Part shown: piece after piece, positions 27,578 to 39,554 of the stretch
How the letters are laid out: each line of letters opens with the position of its first letter
How positions within the stretch are numbered: the first letter of the stretch is position 1
From: Sorex araneus
Lineage: Eukaryota > Chordata > Mammalia > Eulipotyphla > Soricidae
NCBI RefSeq assembly: GCF_027595985.1
Contig: NC_073303.1
Span: forward strand, 370,276,386 to 370,340,385
Length of the DNA stretch: 64,000 nt
Direction: 5' to 3'
The notes under the pieces: generated by a model
What the model was told of the DNA's origin: nothing
Seen by the model: the letters and a program-made list of their open reading frames with translations, nothing else
Database searches by the model: none
Program-made: the position numbers and the translations under genes

Positions 27578-28153
27578 GTTTTAAGCATCATTAGATGCAT
27601 TTGACATAAGGAAATGAAATACAGTAAGAATTAGTTGCAGCTTCCATTTCCTATAAACAGGTATGTATAGTTAAGAATTTTACATTCAGGATTTGCCAAA
27701 AGTGACAGCACAGTATGCAGACCATCCCCTGTGAACACAATAAATGACTTAGCATCCAAAGACTGGATTTAAAAATAGAATTCACTGAATTTTGCCTAAT
27801 CTAAGAACAAGTCAAAACCAAACAGAAGAAAACAGAAACAAAATATCTAACCCTTGATTCAGAGATAAAGATATGAGAAGGAGGAGGCAGAGGAAGAGGA
27901 GAGAGAGAACCAATTGTTGTAAAACATTTAAAATAAGTCCTCAAATCAACCACTTAAGATGCTCCTATGAGAATATTGAGTTTTTAAGATCAGTATTTAA
28001 AAACTGATTTCTGAAGGAAGCATGAATTAAAGAAAATGCTTTTACAAATAAAAATGTTGCCAGAAGTCTGGAAAGTGTGCAGAATACTATAAGACAGACG
28101 AGAGGAGTAAAGCAGGTGTAGAGAAGAGATGGTTCCAAAAATTCCTTATTCAG

Positions 28154-28320
28154 GGGCTGGAGCGATAGCACAGCAGGTAGGGCATTTGCCTTGCACGAGG
28201 CCGACCCGGGTTCAATTCCCAGCATCCCGTATAGTCCTCTGAACACCACCAGGAGTAATTCCTGAGTGCAGAGCCAGGAGTAACCCCTGTGCATCGCCGG
28301 GTATGACCCAAAAAGCAGAA
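28154..28320 (+). mobile_element. Type 1 SINE, young, sense, with target duplication
   Basis: Starts 'gggctggagcgatagcacag' and ends 'gtatgacccaaaaagcag' plus A run. Flanked by AAAAATTCCTTATTCAG at 28137-28153 and again from about 28322. Confidence 0.96.
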
Positions 28321-28339
28321 AAAAAATTCCTTATTCAGT

Positions 28340-29460
28340 TCTTGATAGAGAACATTTCCACTCATCAGTGTTTTCATCTTTACGTGCCTCACCTTGTATA
28401 TTGCTTACTTGCGCCATTTATTAATAGCTGTACTTTGATTTATTCATGGATTGATTAGATTATCAGTGAAGTTAGTCAGCCATCACCCGTTCAGCATCCA
28501 CAGGGAACATGGTCCTACCCAGAGATTTCTCCACCTACAGATAACTACTAGGAGACTCCATTGCACAAGAAAAACCGGGCTTCCTCAGGATGCCTAGGGG
28601 TTGCTACATGTTCCACACTCCTGGTAGCTATTTGCTGAATCATTGTCTCGTTTTTAGGAGAAAGTTGGCATAGGATGAAGCAGAAAATTTGAAATAAAAG
28701 ATCTTATGAATTAATCTCTCTGATCTTAGCATCCAAAACCTGTGAACAAGAAATGAGGGGAGAATATGTTCTAAAGAATTGAAAATAAATGGAAGAATGA
28801 ATCATTAAGTTGAACACTTCAAAACAGCTTCCCTGGGACTAAGATACCCAGAAGCCAAGGGCCCGGGAGTAAGCACATGCCATTTTCTGAGAGCATTTTA
28901 AGATTCCCAGCAGAAAGTCACGTTTCTATATGGCGAATAATACTATCTCAGAAATAAAAATGAAAATTTTTTAAAAGTTCCTATTTGAAAGCAAGTATTC
29001 TGAAACAGAGGACTAACAAATCTATAGTCTGCAACTTGTCCAATTGCACACTTTCCTATGAAATATTGATTATCAATAAAGGAACATCCCTGCAACCCTG
29101 ACTATTCAGAATTTTAACAACCACATCAACTCATTCTAACATCACACAGGTAGAAAACTTTAACATAGGTAATAAACTATAAAATAAGCAACACTGATTA
29201 AAAGAAAAATAAGAGGGGTGGCAATTATTTGTTTTCAACTTCCCTCAATTTTATGCTGATCATAATTGCTTGGTTCAAAGGCAGGCACTGGTGCTTCTAA
29301 AATTCAGTAGCGCTTTTGATTTATGAAGAAACACCAAAGAAATAACATGAGAAGACTGAAATGAGGCAAATGCTCTAAATTATTTACAGAGCTGTCCTGA
29401 GGAACTTGGCACGAGTGGTACTGACAGGGATTTTTTCACTGTCTGTTCCTTTCACTTTTA
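28340..29460. other. Unique sequence
   Basis: 1.1 kb, AT-rich, no repeat or coding signal recognised. Confidence 0.5.
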
Positions 29461-29467
29461 TCACCCT

Positions 29468-29506
29468 TTCTCTCTCTCCCTCTCTGTGTCTCTGTCTCTG
29501 TCTCTG

Positions 29507-29538
<32 letters not shown>

Positions 29539-29541
29539 CAT
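29468..29541. repeat. (TCTCTG)n/(CT)n microsatellite
   Basis: TCTCTC followed by four TCTGTC units and then CT repeats. Confidence 0.95.
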
Positions 29542-30160
29542 GTTAAAGACACAACTGAGGCAGAAGCCCGAGAGCCACCCAGACCAGGGATCTTTATTTC
29601 AGTTATGTTTTCAAGTTATAGCTCTATGACTCTGTGGGTGTTTAATAAAGTCAGTGATGAACGATATTTAAGACAATATGTGTATCTTTTTTAGCATAAC
29701 CATTTTAGAGATAATAGAGCAAATTTTTGTGCAGCTTTTTCCACACCTTAGTAGAATTTGTTAAGTAGACTCCACATACTTAATCTTATATGTTTCTACA
29801 ATATATTACATAGTTACTCTTTAGCATGAATGTTACATGTGTTGTCTCTTATTATCATATATTTTGTCAAAGTAACCAGGGCATTTGGTAGGACTATTTA
29901 GCTGGACAAACAAGGTAGAGGAGTGGGGAAATACCGAGTCACATTTTTTTCTGAGTCATTTTATATAGAGTCCTCTAAGGCATTTGCAATAATGATGACT
30001 ACTTCTACTCCAGCTGATGACATACTCCTATTTCAGTTTAAAAATTTTCTTTCCATTTGTCAACAATGTTACCTCAATATTAAAAATATTAAAAATAATT
30101 TCCATTGCAGTTTATTTGCTCTTTTTTAGAAACAATAGAAATTGGGATGGGAGAAAAAAT
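29542..30160. other. Unique AT-rich sequence
   Basis: No repeat or gene recognised. Confidence 0.5.
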
Positions 30161-30162
30161 AC

Positions 30163-30258
30163 CTGGTGTGTGTGTGTGTGAGTGTGTGCGTATACCTATG
30201 TATGTATGTATGTATGTATGTATGTATGTATATATGTATGTGTGTGTGTATTTATGTT
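30163..30258. repeat. (TG)n/(TATG)n microsatellite
   Basis: TG repeats, then about nine TATG units, then TG again. Confidence 0.95.
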
Positions 30259-30317
30259 TTAAGGCTTCACTCATTCAGATGTGCTCAGGCTTTACTCCTG
30301 ATTCTGGCTCAAGGATC

Positions 30318-30482
30318 TCTCTTTTTTTTTTTTCTCTTTTTGGGTCACACCCGGCCATGCACAGCAGTTACTCCTGGCTCTGCACTCAGGAATTACTCCT
30401 GGCAGTGCTCAGGGGACCATATGGGATGCTGGGATTCGAACCCGGGTTGGCTGCGTGCAAGGCAAACGCCCTACCAATGAGG
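30318..30482 (-). mobile_element. Type 1 SINE, antisense
   Basis: 'ctctttttgggtcacacccg' through 'gcgtgcaaggcaaacgcccta'. The head end is replaced at 30475 by a second partial head ('agctgcatgcatggcaagtg'), perhaps a partial SINE next to it, and then CT repeats. Confidence 0.9.
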
Positions 30483-30514
30483 TCAGCTGCATGCATGGCA
30501 AGTGCCATATCCTC

Positions 30515-30622
30515 TGTTCTCTCTATCTCTCTCTCTTTCTCTCTCTCTCTCTTTCCCTCCCTCCCTCCTCTCTCCCTCCCTCCTCTCTCTCTCTCCCTCC
30601 TCTCTCTCTCTCTTTCTCTGGC
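30515..30622. repeat. (CT)n/(CCCT)n pyrimidine tract
   Basis: Over 100 bases of CT and CCCT units on the + strand; long frames through it on either strand are low-complexity artefacts. Confidence 0.95.
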
Positions 30623-30624
30623 CC

Positions 30625-31840
30625 CCAAGTTACAAATTATTCAGGTCCTAAACATATCCTGCTTTCCATCCTACCTTTCAGATACCTCTTATCCAGTATC
30701 ATGAAATGGTATGGCTGCCATTCACACAAGGTAGAATAAAACAAAATTAGCAAACATTTAAAAACAAAAACAAAACCCAGAGGCCAGTCTTGAAAACTTC
30801 ACAGCAGACAAAACCTGATTAGTCACACAATTTAATTAAACTTATTTGACAAGGGTCACTGGCCATTTTTGCTCTGCCCCTGGAGATCCTCAGTGAAACC
30901 AATTGCTTCCAAAGTTTGATAGGAGGTTCCCAGCCAGCCTTTGGGTGAGCGTGGAGTCAACTCTAAAAGTGATTACTACAGTGATTCATGAAATTTGCTT
31001 TGTTATTTTTGAATCTTTGACAGGATGATTAAGAGTGAATGAATAAAGCCTGTATTTCACTTGAATGAAAGGTTGTTCTCACCTTTAGGTAAGAGCAGGA
31101 GATAGAGCTCTGTGTGAAGGATCTAGTTTGTCAGGAATCTCCCCGCCTCCACCTGTCTGGCCCGACATATAAAATTGTAAATGTCTTTAAAGGACTCTTC
31201 CTTTTCAAAGTGGAAGACTGCCAAAAGTTCTCAAACCCAACACAGAAAGAGGCTCCCTCAGGAGTCTTGGTCCCAAAGTGGCAAATACAATGAGAAGATG
31301 TGGCTGTTTTCAGTGATTGCTTCTAATATTATAATGGTCTGCATAATGGAGAACTGGTCAATGCAGACCTTCTATTTTCTACAAAATAGAAGCAAAACAA
31401 AAATTCCTCATTCTTGTTCAAACAAGCAGTACCGCTGAACTCTAAATACACCCTACCACGGGAATTCTTCAGAGCACTTGGACCAAATCAAACCAAATTT
31501 AATATTTAAAGATACCAAACCATTAGACAATACCTACTTGTGGATAGGTGGATAAAAAACAAATTCAGAATGAGATTAGAATTTTCCCCTTTGATACAAA
31601 AGACATGATTCAACTTTAGTGAAAAGAACTCTTTGTCTCAAGAATTTTTATAAACTAAATATTGCACAGCACATAGCCTTGAAGCCAAGTGATGACCAAC
31701 ACACATTTTGTATGAATCTATGTTAAATATGTGTAGCTACATACTTTTGAGATGCCTTTCATACACATTAGCATGTTTACATCAAACACTTTTCTGGACC
31801 CTCTGACCCCAAAACAATCAATAAATGCCTAAAATGTGGT
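30625..31840. other. Unique sequence
   Basis: 1.2 kb without repeats I recognise. Confidence 0.5.
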
Positions 31841-31844
31841 AAAG

Positions 31845-32505
31845 GGATTCTGATCCACTGCTGGTAAGAATGCCTACTGCTCCAGTCTTTTTAGAAAACA
31901 AAATGGACATCTTCAAAATCTACAAATTGAGCTTCCTTGTGGCCCAGCTATCTCACTTTTGGGCATCTACCTCCCAAGGGCCAGGAAACCCCATTCAGAA
32001 CAGACATTTGCATTCCCGTGTTACATGCAGCACTATTCATAATTTGATAGCCAAAATCTGGAGACAACCTAAATGTCCAGGAACAGATGACTGGATATAT
32101 GCACGAAGGAACTCTGGTATATATGCACGAAGGAATACTATTTACCTTCAAGAAAAGGTGAAATCATGAAATTTACCACTAGAGGGATGGGACAGGAGGG
32201 TGGCAGACTGAGTGAAGTCACTCAGAAGGACAAGGGACAGATACAGAATGATCTTTCACACAAGGGTCATAAAGAAGCATCGTAAGGGAGCAACAAATGA
32301 CCAAAAGCAACAGAATCTAATAACTGGTCACAGAACAGTTTATCATGATAGTGAGATGTGGGACGAAGGCCACTGAGGAGGGGATGGATGATTTTGGGGG
32401 TTGGGGGAACTGAGAGACAGTGGTGGGTTGAGACGGACTATTTTAGGGCACAGTAGCTAAAATAAAATTTTATAAAGGAAATAAATAAAATTAAAAAAGA
32501 CCCAA
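31845..32505 (+). mobile_element. L1 ORF2 end and 3' UTR, sense, older subfamily
   Basis: Decayed ORF2 C-terminus (VFLENKMDIFK, then AKIWRQPKCPGTDDW) followed by 'agtgaagtcactcagaagga', 'agatacagaatgatctttca' and an A-rich end at 32463-32505. A short tandem duplication of 'tatatgcacgaaggaa' lies at 32095-32135. Its 3' UTR differs from the younger copy that starts 300 bp later. Confidence 0.8.
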
Positions 32506-32808
32506 AAATGAATTCTTCCCTGAAGAGTGTGGATGTTCTTTTGAAGTCGCCTTCTCTGTGTTCAGGGAGCTGTGTACACAGCAACTCAGACTCATTGTCT
32601 CACTAATGTAATCTGAGCGCCCTCACAATTTGGGGAGCCTAAATCCAGCTCTCCTGAGGCAGGTTTTCCACCTCCACCATCTGGCTTGTCTGAAGATGAC
32701 AATGCAACTTGCTGCCTCCAGAAGTCCCTGTAGATCAGTCACTGTCCAAACAATAACATGATTGGGAAACCGCCTTGTCTCAAAGGGAGCATTAAAATGC
32801 TGCTTAAA

Positions 32809-33375
32809 GCTGTTAGAAAAGACTGAAGTCATGAAATTTGCATATAAGTGGATCAACATGGAAAGTATCATGTTGAGGGAAATGAGTCAGCAAGAAAGAG
32901 ACAGACATAGAAAGATTGCACTCATATGTGGATTATAAAGTAGCAGAATGGGACACGAACACCCAAGAGTAGTGGAGATAAGAACCAAGAGGTCTGCCCC
33001 ACAGCTTGGAAACTGGCTTCACATGCTGGGGGAAAGGCAGCAGAGACAGAGAAGGGAACACCTATTAGAGGATGTTGGGAGGACCCACTCGGGTTGAAAG
33101 CTGCGTACCAAAAGTAGACTATAGACTGAACATAATGGCCACTCAATACCTCTGTTGCAAACTACAACATCCAACAGAAGAGAGAACAAAAGGGAATGCC
33201 CTGCCACAGAGGCAGGGTGGGGTGGTGGAGCTTGGGATGGGGGTGGTGGGAAGGATACTGGGATTATTGGTGGAGGAGAATGGGCACTGGTGGAGGGATG
33301 TAAACTAAATACAAACATGAAAGTTCATAAGTTTGTAACTATACCCCACAGTGATTCACTAATAAAATTTTTTTA
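32809..33375 (+). mobile_element. 5'-truncated L1 insertion with target duplication
   Basis: Starts within the ORF2 end ('gaagtcatgaaatttgcata' ... SEMSQ region) and runs through the whole 3' UTR to 'attcactaataaaattttt'. Flanked by AAAATGCTGCTTAAAG at 32793-32808 and starting about 33376. The perfect 16-bp duplication indicates a fairly recent insertion. Confidence 0.93.
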
Positions 33376-33391
33376 AAAATGCTGCTTAAAG

Positions 33392-34085
33392 GTCAGGGTC
33401 GAACCATTTCATTTTCACTCCCCACCTCCTCATTTTATATTTCAAAATTTGAAGCAATAAATCCCTAACAGAGAAGAGGCCCAATACTTCTATATTAATT
33501 AGTAGATGTGCAGATGTAGCTGTATGTACACTGGAGTCCTTCAAAAGCAGAAAAACTTCCTAATTTCTTCCCCTGATTAGTGCAAAAAAAAAAATTCCCA
33601 CTAAAATTTCTTTTGAGAAAGCTTCTGACAATGAAGGAACATCTGTACATTCTTTACTCAGATCCTTCAATGTTAATATTCTGTTTTACATGGTTCATAT
33701 CTATCATCTAACATCTGTCTTCATGTTTTCTGAGCAATTTGAAATCCAGCAGAAAACAGCCTGGTATTGTTTCCCCAAGTCCTTCAGCATGCTTAAGGGT
33801 GCTTCCTCCTGTAATCGCACTGTCCCCAAATCCCACTATCACAGTGACACAACACGGGCCCAGGTTGTCCCTCGTCCTCCGTGTGTAGAAGGACCTGAGT
33901 TTGCTCCCAGGCACCACAGAAACTAATGAAAACTAAGCTAGGTGAAGTCACTGATGAAGCAGTGCCAATGAGAAAACTAAGATGGAATTTGTTGTAGTAT
34001 ATAGTATATGGTAGTGGTCATCTTTTTTTCTATTTTCCAATACATGTCATATACAATGGTTTGACTGATGTGGGGTTTTCAGGAT
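33392..34085. other. Unique sequence
   Basis: No repeat or gene recognised. Confidence 0.5.
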
Positions 34086-34089
34086 CCAA

Positions 34090-34320
34090 CACATTTTTTT
34101 TGTATGTCGCATTTGTTTTTATTTTATTTTAATTAATTTTATTTTATAAAGTTCTTCACAATATTTGATTACATTTAATATTCAAACACCAATCCCACCA
34201 CCATTTCACATTCCTTCCACCATATTTCCATCTCAAATCCCAAACCCTGCCCCCAAATCAGAACCAAAATTATTTATTTGTATTGCTTGCTATGAATAAT
34301 CCACTAAAAATGATCAAAAA
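34090..34320 (-). mobile_element. L1-related 3' end, antisense, second family
   Basis: 'tttataaagttcttcacaat' then 'acatttaatattcaaacacc' and 'aatcccaccaccatttcaca'. The same words occur at 46690-46860, defining a repeat family whose 3' end differs from the main L1. Confidence 0.75.
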
Positions 34321-34394
34321 ATAAAGGTTTCTTAGAGGGAAGTATGTGAAGATTGTTGTATTTTACCTAGGAGCCATCTTGTAATTAATCTTGT

Positions 34395-34464
34395 GTGTGC
34401 GCACGAGTGTATGTGTGGTGTGCTTGTGAGTGTGCGTATGTGTGTGTGTGTTTGTGTGTGTGTT
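34395..34464. repeat. (TG)n microsatellite
   Basis: Imperfect TG/CG-containing repeat. Confidence 0.9.
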
Positions 34465-34905
34465 GGGGAGAGACTCTCCCAAATGGAATAGTGATGTGAG
34501 GTGAGGTCGCTTGGGCTTTGTGGTGATGGTCACTCCCTGTGCCGCCCCCGTGGTGTTCAGGCCTAATGTGTTAGGAAACGAACCAGCGCCGGCCACACGC
34601 AAGTCAGGCACCGGAACCCCTACACAGTCTTTGTGGCATCATTAGTCTCTTGAATCTGGATCTTGAAATTTTGGTTTGTTGTTCATAACTTGACACTTTT
34701 GAAAGACCCGGGATGGAGATTTTTGTTAAGTTTCCATAGCTTGGATTTTGTTGTTATTGTTATTTTATAGCAGATATCAAGGTCAGCATTCTTGGCAAAG
34801 TTATGACAAGGTGATGTGTCTTCCTCAGTTTCTGACCCTGGGTGCACAATGGTGGTTTGCCCGCTGTGAGGATTTCAGTTTGGCCCCCGGAGCAGATCTC
34901 TCTTG
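34465..34905. other. Unique sequence with a possible old SINE
   Basis: 34540-34620 ('ggtgttcaggcctaatgtgt' ... 'ggccacacgcaagtcagg') resembles a decayed antisense SINE. The rest is unremarkable. Confidence 0.4.
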
Positions 34906-34921
34906 GGCGACATTTGGAGAT

Positions 34922-35046
34922 AGTGAATGCACCCTCACCCCAACAACCTTTCACTCAATACACCCCCACCCCAACAACTTTCACTGAATACACCCTCACC
35001 CCAGATAACTTTTCACTGAATACTCCCCCACCCCAAAAACCTTTCA
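34922..35046. repeat. Short C-rich minisatellite (~30-bp unit, about 4 copies)
   Basis: Imperfect copies of a unit containing 'caccccaacaac' and 'tttcactgaatacaccc'. Copy length varies by 1-3 bp. Confidence 0.9.
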
Positions 35047-35049
35047 TCT

Positions 35050-35550
35050 ACTTTCTTTATATCTGCTGTTGACTGTTTCTAGAAGCAAAGAGTCCAACTA
35101 GGCTTGAGCAATCTTAATAACATGTTTTAAAAGTCTATACATTCTTCCATATTTATTTAACTTACATTCCCTTTTAAACAACATCTTCCCTTCATCACTA
35201 ATTTATATTTTAAAAGAAATGTCATTCAGTATGTTATATCCATTTGCTCACTGTTCTTATTCATACACAAATGCCCCACATATGACTATTGGAAGACTTC
35301 GAGCCAGAACCCATTTTCCCTTTGAGCATGGTCTTGTCTTGGACCCAACACCATGTCCCAGGCTCACCTTGGGTCTTTCCTACACAATCCTGGAACCAAT
35401 AAGTTTTTTGAGAAGCTCTAGTTTCTTTTAGTAAAGAATGGAATTTAGAAAACAAGATCCATTTGCCAGGAAGGCTCCTAGTTTTATGGGTATCTTCAGA
35501 AGACAGATGTAGAAAGTTGTCATGATGCATCATTTACTATATTTTAAATA
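35050..35550. other. Unique sequence
   Basis: No repeat or gene recognised. Confidence 0.45.
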
Positions 35551-35552
35551 AG

Positions 35553-35660
35553 ATACTGCCACTGTCACTGTCATCCTGTTGCTCATAGATTTGCTTGAGC
35601 AGGCACCAGTAACATCTCCATAATGAGACTTGTTACTGTTTTTGGCATATTGAATAAGAT
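35553..35660 (-). mobile_element. Type 2 SINE, 3' fragment, antisense
   Basis: 'gtcatcctgttgctcataga' through 'gttactgtttttggcatatt'. Head absent: a 5'-truncated copy. Confidence 0.88.
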
Positions 35661-35994
35661 AGAAATATATTATTAATGTATTTAACATAGAAATCGATTT
35701 ATTCATAAATTTAAATATTTCTCTTCTTAGTGGATGGAACCTGATATTTTTACTATCGTGATTATATTTCACATGCTAGAATATCAGTATAACGTCCTGT
35801 CATGTACCTGGGTTTACAATGAGAACCGCCATGTACAGTCCAGCTCTGCTGGACTTTACCTCACCTTGCCCGTTTCCTGTTCGTAAACCTCTCCGACGGT
35901 GAAAAGATCAGCTTTTCAAAAACATCCACAAAAACACTAGTGAATGAACTAGGAACTCGTTCTTTCTTTCCAAAATTTTGTGTTATGAAAGCAC

Positions 35995-36470
35995 CGTGAA
36001 TTATAACACTATTCATAGTTGGATTTTTGATATACAATGATGTCCCATCACCGATCCCACCACCAGTGTTAACTTCCTTCCACCGTTTTCCCCAGGTTCC
36101 CTCTCCATGCCCGCCCCTCCCCCACCCTGCATTCCCGCACTGCCGTCTTGACAAGCACCTTACATATCTAGAATCATGGGTCCCGCGACTCTAGTGCTGT
36201 TGACACTGTGGTTTGGAAGATTTAGCTCTATCATTTCTTGGCACCACCCAGATATCTTGGGCCCCTGCCCCTTTATTTCTCATCAGTCTTTTTCCCTTTC
36301 CCCTCCACTCTATTTCTTTCTTTCTCTTTCCTAATCTCTGGAGTCAAGGGTGATCTAGACATCCCCATTTCCAATCATTGCATTCCTTCATCCGCTTACT
36401 CCAGATACCACATATAAGGGGTGTCATTCTTTCCCCTTCAGGCTTACTTCTTTAACAGGTTGGAGGTTAG
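35995..36470 (-). mobile_element. Old L1 3' UTR, antisense
   Basis: 'gatcccaccaccagtgttaa', C-rich 36090-36140 and 'caagggtgatctagacatcc' with 'aaggggtgtcattctttcc' fit an older L1 3' UTR subfamily. Confidence 0.6.
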
Positions 36471-36819
36471 TGAGTGGTGGAATTCTTACTCACTCCACCT
36501 AGCGTTCAAATTGTAATTGTTCTTGTAATTTCCAAGTGCTTCTCTGCATTGGAAGCTTTTCAAATGCCTCCTGATACCTGGCTGTTTTTTGTTTTTCTGC
36601 CACATTGCTGACATTTTCTCTCACACTGCTCAATGAGTTTTTGTTTGCACATGATAGTGCATGAATATGTACTAACCTGTACATGAAAAGATTTATAAAT
36701 ATCTACCAGTCTCTGCGTTAACAAACCTAAGAATAAGAACTTCTTAATGCCACAATATTATCATACTTATGATAATTAGCCTTCATTATATGTATCATCA
36801 TATATATGGTAGTATTTAT

Positions 36820-37066
36820 CACTGAAGCACTGTCATCCCATTGCTCATTGATTTGCTCTAGCGGGCACTAGTAACGTCTCCATTTTGAGACTTGTTGTTA
36901 CTATTTTTGGCATATTGAATACACTATGGGTAGCTTGCTAGGCTTTTCCGTGTGAACGGGATACTCTCGGTAGCTTGCCAGGCTCTTCCAGAGGGACGGA
37001 GGAATCAAACCTGGGTCGGCCATGTGCAAGGCAAACATCCTACCTGCTGTGCTACCGCTCCAGTCC
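36820..37066 (-). mobile_element. Type 2 SINE, antisense, full length
   Basis: 'actgaagcactgtcatccca' tail repeat through 'gtgctaccgctccagtcc' head. Confidence 0.94.
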
Positions 37067-37224
37067 ATGGAAAAAATACCATAAAAAATCCATAAAATAT
37101 GGTAACCATAAAAAAAAACTTGGTAGTATTTAAATTTTATAAATTACTTTAGAAATTTAATTCATAGTTATGGGGGGATCAAATTCCCCACCCTATTGAC
37201 TAAGTGCAAATTGTAATGCCTTCA

Positions 37225-38262
37225 CCCAAGTACTGACAATAAGAAACGAATGCCTAGCAGTGAAGAATCCAGGCCGGCGGGCACCACACACCACACCGGA
37301 GATGCTCCGGACCCCAGACCGGGCCGATAACACCAGGGTGCCCCAGATGGAGAAGGTGCAGAGTCCCTGCTTTCTCCACATGGAATCTTGGCCATACTGA
37401 GCTTCTACTAACACGGCTCCGGTATGTGGGGACTGGGACTATTTCTCCAAACTATTTTCTCCAGACCTTTCCTGATATACAAAAAAAATGCTCAGGAATG
37501 GCTCCTTCACCCGTGAACGACCATGATCCCAGAGGCACACAAACCCAATCTCGGAATGCAGCGGCTGCTGGCAGAAATGCTCCTGAACTGTGAACTAAGC
37601 CACGGCCCCGTGCAGCCCCAGGAGGGGAAGGAGTTTTGTCCCTTGGCCTTTTCCCGTTTGCGGCAGCATGGCGACCACCACCTTTCAGAGCCAATTGGAC
37701 AGAGACGTAGAAGCTTGCAGTGACGGGGGTGAGGGTCGGCCGGAACTGGCCCTGCTCCCTGCCCAAAATGGACCCCGAACAGCGCCCACAAATAGCTTGT
37801 CCACTCCTGAACAGCCATGATCCCAGAGGCACACAAACCAATCTCAGAACACAGTAGCTGCTGACAGAAATATCTCTGGACTTAATTCTAAAATACCAGA
37901 ATTCCAAAACCCCATGCCCGCTATTGTGGCCGTGCAACATCATATGCTCTTCATTATCAGCAATAGAAAACAAATGATTTAATGATGCCTTTTCAGCAGG
38001 GCTGATTGTTGGGGAAATATTCCAAATAATAATAGTGAGTTTTCTGTCGAAAATTGAATGTAAACAAAGAGAGAGTAAATGAAAATTATCTGCTACACAG
38101 GCAGCATGGGGGATGGGGGTATGCTGGGGTTCTTGGTGGTGGAACATGTGCACTGGTGAAGGGATGGGCGTTTGATCATTGTATGACTGAGACTTAAACC
38201 TGAAAGCTTTGTAACTGTTCTCACAGTGATTCAATAAAAAAATAAATTTTAAAAAAAGAAAA
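37225..38262 (+). mobile_element. L1-like composite: GC-rich tandem units joined to an L1 3' end
   Basis: 37250-37880 is strikingly GC- and CpG-rich and includes two related units beginning 'ccatgatcccagaggcacac' at 37521 and 37815 (294 bp apart). From about 37950 it passes to the L1 3' end ('tgctggggttcttggtggtg' ... 'gtgattcaataaaa') and an A-rich tail. The arrangement suggests 5' UTR monomers joined to a 3' UTR with ORF1 and ORF2 missing. It could instead be a nonautonomous retroposon or LTR-derived. A long minus-strand open frame (37452-38327) crosses it and has no protein resemblance. Confidence 0.5.
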
Positions 38263-38274
38263 AATGCCTTCTCT

Positions 38275-39541
38275 AAAAGCATCTTTAAGGATGAAACACC
38301 ACTTACCAAGCAAGTGGAAACAAACATAAACGAATGGGACTACATCAGACTAAGAAGCTTCTGCACTTCAAAAGAAACAGTGACCAAAATACAGAGAGAG
38401 CCCACAGAATGGGAAAGAATATTTACCCAATCCCCATCTGATTAGAGATTAATATCCAAGTAGATGCTAGTAGAATTATACAAGAAAAAAACTTCTAACC
38501 CCATCAAAAAATGGGGAGAATAAATGAACAGAAGTTTCCTCAAAAAAGAAATATAAATGGCCAAAGGTACATGAATAAATTCTCCACATCACTAGCCATC
38601 AGGGAGATGCAAATCACACCACAGGGACTGGCACACATTCAAAAGAACAAAAGCAACCAGTGATGGCGTGGGTGTGGGGAAAAACAGACATTCTTTCACT
38701 ATTGGTGCTGTTGGTAGGAATACCAACAACTGGTCCAGTCTTTCTGGAAAACAATAGGACAGTACTTGAAAAACTTGAAATCGAGTTTCCATATGACCCC
38801 GTAATACCACTTCTGGGAATATATCTTGAGGGTGCAAAAAAGCACAGTAGGAATGACATCCGTACCTATATGTTTATTTCAGCACTGTCTACAATAGCCA
38901 AAATCTGGAAACAACCCAAGTACTGAGAACAGACGACTGGTTAAAGAAACTTGGTACATCTACACAATGGAATACTATGCAGCTGTTAAGAGAGATGAAG
39001 TCATGAAATTTGCTTATAAGTGGATGGACAAGGAGAGTATCATGCTAAGTGAAATGAGTCAGAAAGAGAAGGACAGACATAGAAGGATTGCACTCATTTG
39101 TGGAATATAAAAAGAACATAATATGAGACGGACACCCAAGGACAGTAGACACAAAGGCCAGGGATATTTCCCCATAGTTGGAAACCTGTCTCATGAGCTG
39201 GGGGAAAAGGCAGCTGGAATTAAGAAGGGAGTACTACGTCAATGATGGTTGGAGGATACTTTCTTGATGGGAAATGTGTGCTGAAAGTTGATAAAGGACC
39301 AAACATGATGGCCTCTCAGTATCTGTATCACAAACCATAATGCCCAAAGTAGAGAGAGAGTATGGGGAAAATTGTCTGCCATGGAGGCAGGGGGAGAGTT
39401 GGAAACGGGGGATACTGGGGACATTGGTGGTGGAGAATATGCACTGTTGGAGGGATGGGTGTTTGATCATTGTATGATTGAAACTCAAACATGAAAGCTT
39501 ATAACTGTATCTCACGGTGATTCAATAATAAAAAAGTTTTT
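38275..39541 (+). mobile_element. 5'-truncated L1 with decayed ORF2 C-terminus
   Basis: ORF2 remnants in order: WDYIRLRSFCTSKE, then KLEIEFPYDPVIPLLGIY, AKIWKQPKY, and the frame-shifted SEMSQKEKDRHRRIALICG end, followed by the complete 3' UTR to 'attcaataataaaaaag'. Stops and frameshifts before 38660 rule out function. Flanked by AAAATGCCTTCT on the left (ending at about 38273) and again after 39541. Confidence 0.9.
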
Positions 39542-39554
39542 AAAATGCCTTCTG

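Noticed and set aside
30105..30704. 199-codon plus-strand frame
   Set aside because: Crosses a TG/TATG microsatellite, an antisense SINE and a CT tract; an artefact of low-complexity DNA.
34922..35046. CRISPR-like spaced repeats (also 44023-44252)
   Set aside because: Direct tandem repeats without unique spacers, in an animal genome.
37452..38327. Longest open frame in the window (291 codons, minus strand)
   Set aside because: It runs antisense through the GC-rich composite and the L1 3' UTR; the repeated internal phrase (VCVPLGSW) only reflects the 294-bp DNA repeat. No family resemblance.
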